Below are positions 5,070-6,683 of a DNA stretch of 6,683 nt, one piece after another (positions within the stretch are counted from its first letter, which is position 1; the number at the start of each line of letters is the position of its first letter). A program made the translations under genes and the position numbers. The notes beneath the pieces were generated by a model. That model did no database searches. It was not told the origin of the DNA and worked only from the letters and a program-made list of their open reading frames with translations. The stretch covers positions 1-6,683 of the forward strand of contig CAMTOL010000131.1 in NCBI GenBank assembly GCA_947074135.1, given 5' to 3'. This DNA is from an uncultured Rikenellaceae bacterium. Its GTDB lineage: Bacteria > Bacteroidota > Bacteroidia > Bacteroidales > Rikenellaceae.

Positions 5070-6314
5070 ATGGAAACTATAAATTTGGTAAGCAACTTTG
5101 CAGAGTTCAAAGAGCTAAAAAACATCGACCGCCCTACAATGATGGGAGTACTAGAAGATGTTTTTCGTTCGATGCTTCAAAAAACCTATGGTACTGACGA
5201 GAACTACGACATCATCGTAAATATCGAAAAGGGTGACCTTGAAATTTGGCGTCGCAGAATCGTTATGGAAGATGGCGATGTGTTGGACGACAATATCCAA
5301 ATCTCGGTAAGCGATGCTAAAAAATTGGACGAAAGTTACGAAATCGACGAAGAGGTTTCGGAATTGATGCCAATGAGCTCGTTTGGTCGTAGGGCTGTGC
5401 TTTCGATTCGCCAAAACCTCGCTTCGAGAATTATGGACATCGAAAAAGCTAACCTATTTGCTAAATACTCGGCTCGCATCGGCGAGTTGATTACTGGTGA
5501 AGTTTACCAAGTTTGGAAACGCGAAATGTTGGTTCTTGACGACGAAGACAACGAACTAATACTACTCAAACAAGACCAAATTCCTAGCGACTTCTTCCGT
5601 AAAGGCGAAACAGTTCGTGCTATCGTTAATCGTGTAGAGATGATTAACGGAACCCCTAAGATTTTCCTTTCTCGTACAGCTCCCGATTTCTTGGAACGTC
5701 TGTTCGAAATGGAGGTTCCTGAAATTTTTGATGGCGTAATTACGATTAAAAAGATTGTTCGCATCGCTGGAGAGAGAGCTAAAGTTGCAGTAGAAAGCTA
5801 TGACGAACGCATCGATCCTGTTGGAGCTTGCGTAGGTGTTAAAGGTTCACGTATCTACACTATTGTCAAAGAGTTGCGTGGCGAAAATATCGACATCGTT
5901 AACTACACTGCAAACGTTCAACTTCTTATACAACGTGCACTCAACCCTGCAAAAGTATCGTCAGTAGTGCTTAACGAAGAGGCTAAAACAGCTGAAGTTC
6001 ACCTCAAACCAACCGAAATTTCACTCGCAATTGGTAAAGGTGGCTTAAATATCCGCTTGGCAAGTATGTTGACAGGCTATGATATCGATGTATATCGCGA
6101 AGGCGCTGCTGCCGAGGTTGAAGATGATGTTGATTTGAGAGAGTTCGAAGACGAAATCGAAAACTGGATTCTTGAATCTCTTATAAAAGTTGGATACGAC
6201 ACTGCTCGTTCAGTTCTAGCACAAGACGTAGCTGAACTTGCTAACAGAGCTGACCTCGAAGTCGAAACTGTCGAAGAGGTTATGCGTGTACTTCGCTCCG
6301 AATTTGAAGAGTAG
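5070..6314 (+). CDS. nusA: Transcription elongation/termination factor NusA
   Basis: NusA binds RNA polymerase and nascent RNA and controls pausing, termination and antitermination. The ATG at 5070 gives 414 residues beginning METINLVSNFAEFKELKNID, matching the family start. A TTG at 5040 would begin within the heptamer repeat and add ten residues encoded by repeat DNA, so I reject it. Domains are an RNA-polymerase-binding N-terminal domain (about 1-130, with DIIVNIEKGDLEIWR), S1 (about 137-203, GELITGEVYQVWKREMLVLD), KH1 (about 215-285, with IDPVGACVGVKGSRI at 248-262) and KH2 (about 290-345, with IGKGGLNIRLASMLTGYDID). An acidic linker (346-363) leads to one helical module (364-414), unlike E. 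coli NusA, which has two acidic repeats and about 495 residues. It lies between rimP and infB as usual. Confidence 0.97.
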   Translation: METINLVSNFAEFKELKNIDRPTMMGVLEDVFRSMLQKTYGTDENYDIIVNIEKGDLEIWRRRIVMEDGDVLDDNIQISVSDAKKLDESYEIDEEVSELMPMSSFGRRAVLSIRQNLASRIMDIEKANLFAKYSARIGELITGEVYQVWKREMLVLDDEDNELILLKQDQIPSDFFRKGETVRAIVNRVEMINGTPKIFLSRTAPDFLERLFEMEVPEIFDGVITIKKIVRIAGERAKVAVESYDERIDPVGACVGVKGSRIYTIVKELRGENIDIVNYTANVQLLIQRALNPAKVSSVVLNEEAKTAEVHLKPTEISLAIGKGGLNIRLASMLTGYDIDVYREGAAAEVEDDVDLREFEDEIENWILESLIKVGYDTARSVLAQDVAELANRADLEVETVEEVMRVLRSEFEE

Positions 6315-6331
6315 ATTATCAAACATACACA

Positions 6332-6353
6332 ATACTGCACTGGTTGGCAGTAT
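6332..6353 (+). other. Small hairpin between nusA and infB
   Basis: ATACTGC (6332-6338) pairs perfectly with GCAGTAT (6347-6353) over an 8-nt loop (ACTGGTTG). It starts 17 nt after the nusA stop and is not followed by a T-run (AATAATAACC), so it is not an obvious terminator. It may be a processing or stability element within the operon, or chance. Confidence 0.5.
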
Positions 6354-6388
6354 AATAATAACCAAAACAAAATAAGAGTAAACAGTAA

Positions 6389-6423
6389 AATTGAGAATTT
6401 CTAATTTTTAATTTTTAATTTCA
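6389..6423 (+). repeat. Heptanucleotide tandem repeat ahead of infB
   Basis: Five successive 7-bp units each begin with AATT: AATTGAG, AATTTCT, AATTTTT, AATTTTT and AATTTCA. The array ends 9 nt before the infB ATG at 6433. It has the same period and AATT anchor as the array before nusA, but different bases at positions 5-7, so it is not a simple copy. No Shine-Dalgarno sequence lies between array and start. Confidence 0.8.
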
Positions 6424-6432
6424 AAGAAAAGA

Positions 6433-6683
6433 ATGTCTGAACAGAAGAAAATAAGATTAAGCGCATTAGCACGTACCTTTTCGACAGGTGCGCACCACCT
6501 GATGGAACATCTTAACAACAAGGGACTCGGTGAGGGTATTAACCCAAACAGTATCCTTAATGATGCACAAATCTCAACTCTTGAAAGAAAGTTTGGTGTT
6601 ACGAGAGCTGAAAACGTGTATGTGCGTGAAGTAATACGACCTACCTTTCAACAGTGCGTAAGTTCTGCTATTTCTTCTTCGAC
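6433..6683 (+). CDS. infB: Translation initiation factor IF-2, N-terminal part (3'-truncated)
   Basis: The frame is open from the ATG at 6433 to the window end, giving 83 complete codons. The product begins MSEQKKIRLSALARTFSTGA and continues with HHLMEHLNNKGLGEGINPNS and ILNDAQISTLERKFG, matching the pattern of the IF2 N-terminal helical module: K-I-R-L, a short helix, then a helix ending LxxKG and an N-P-N before a final helix. IF-2 is the GTPase that places initiator tRNA on the 30S subunit. Its G domain and C-terminal domains would lie beyond the window. Directly following rimP and nusA is the conserved position for infB, and this context carries much of the confidence because the N-terminal region is poorly conserved. 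The visible end becomes serine-rich, as expected for the linker that usually follows. Confidence 0.85.
   Translation, partial: MSEQKKIRLSALARTFSTGAHHLMEHLNNKGLGEGINPNSILNDAQISTLERKFGVTRAENVYVREVIRPTFQQCVSSAISSS

Overview
The window looks like chromosomal DNA from a member of the Bacteroidetes, probably Bacteroidales. Four things point there. NusA, RimP and YajC carry phylum-typical sequence variants. A DUF1573 gene sits next to yajC. The promoters fit the Bacteroidetes form (TTTG, about 20 bp, then TAnnTTTG) rather than TTGACA/TATAAT. No gene has a convincing Shine-Dalgarno sequence, and the DNA before starts is A/T-rich. I cannot name the genus.

Layout. (1) 2-684, plus strand: the 3' part of a DUF1573 gene, then yajC, an accessory subunit of the Sec translocon. 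A strong hairpin at 709-744 ends this unit. It also faces the end of the convergent gene, so it probably stops transcription from both sides. (2) 798-1379, minus strand: an iron-type superoxide dismutase. (3) 1454-4330, plus strand: a three-gene ABC importer of the iron-complex/cobalamin class, consisting of a binding lipoprotein, a FecCD-type permease and an ATPase. Its promoter region, shared back to back with the superoxide dismutase gene, contains a perfect 19-bp palindrome over the -7 box and predicted transcription start. A perfect 13-bp stem separates lipoprotein and permease genes. (4) 4349-6683, plus strand: a new transcription unit, rimP-nusA-infB, with a good promoter, a leader of about 145 nt with a G/C-rich hairpin, and the truncated start of infB at the window edge.

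How the genes work together. The importer genes form a complete inner-membrane uptake system, but no TonB-dependent outer-membrane receptor and no cobalamin riboswitch are visible, so the substrate (ferric siderophore, haem or cobalamin) is open. The rimP-nusA-infB cluster is a widely conserved translation/transcription set: 30S maturation, transcription elongation/antitermination and initiation factor 2.

Most gene content is ordinary. The unexplained structure lies between genes: two different 7-bp-periodic AATT repeat arrays just ahead of the nusA and infB start codons, a terminator hairpin whose right arm carries the -33 box of the next operon, and a shared TTTG-N5-CAAA geometry at both recognisable promoters. 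I found no CRISPR array, transposon, phage gene, tRNA or rRNA, and no clear sign of a wholly new multi-gene system.
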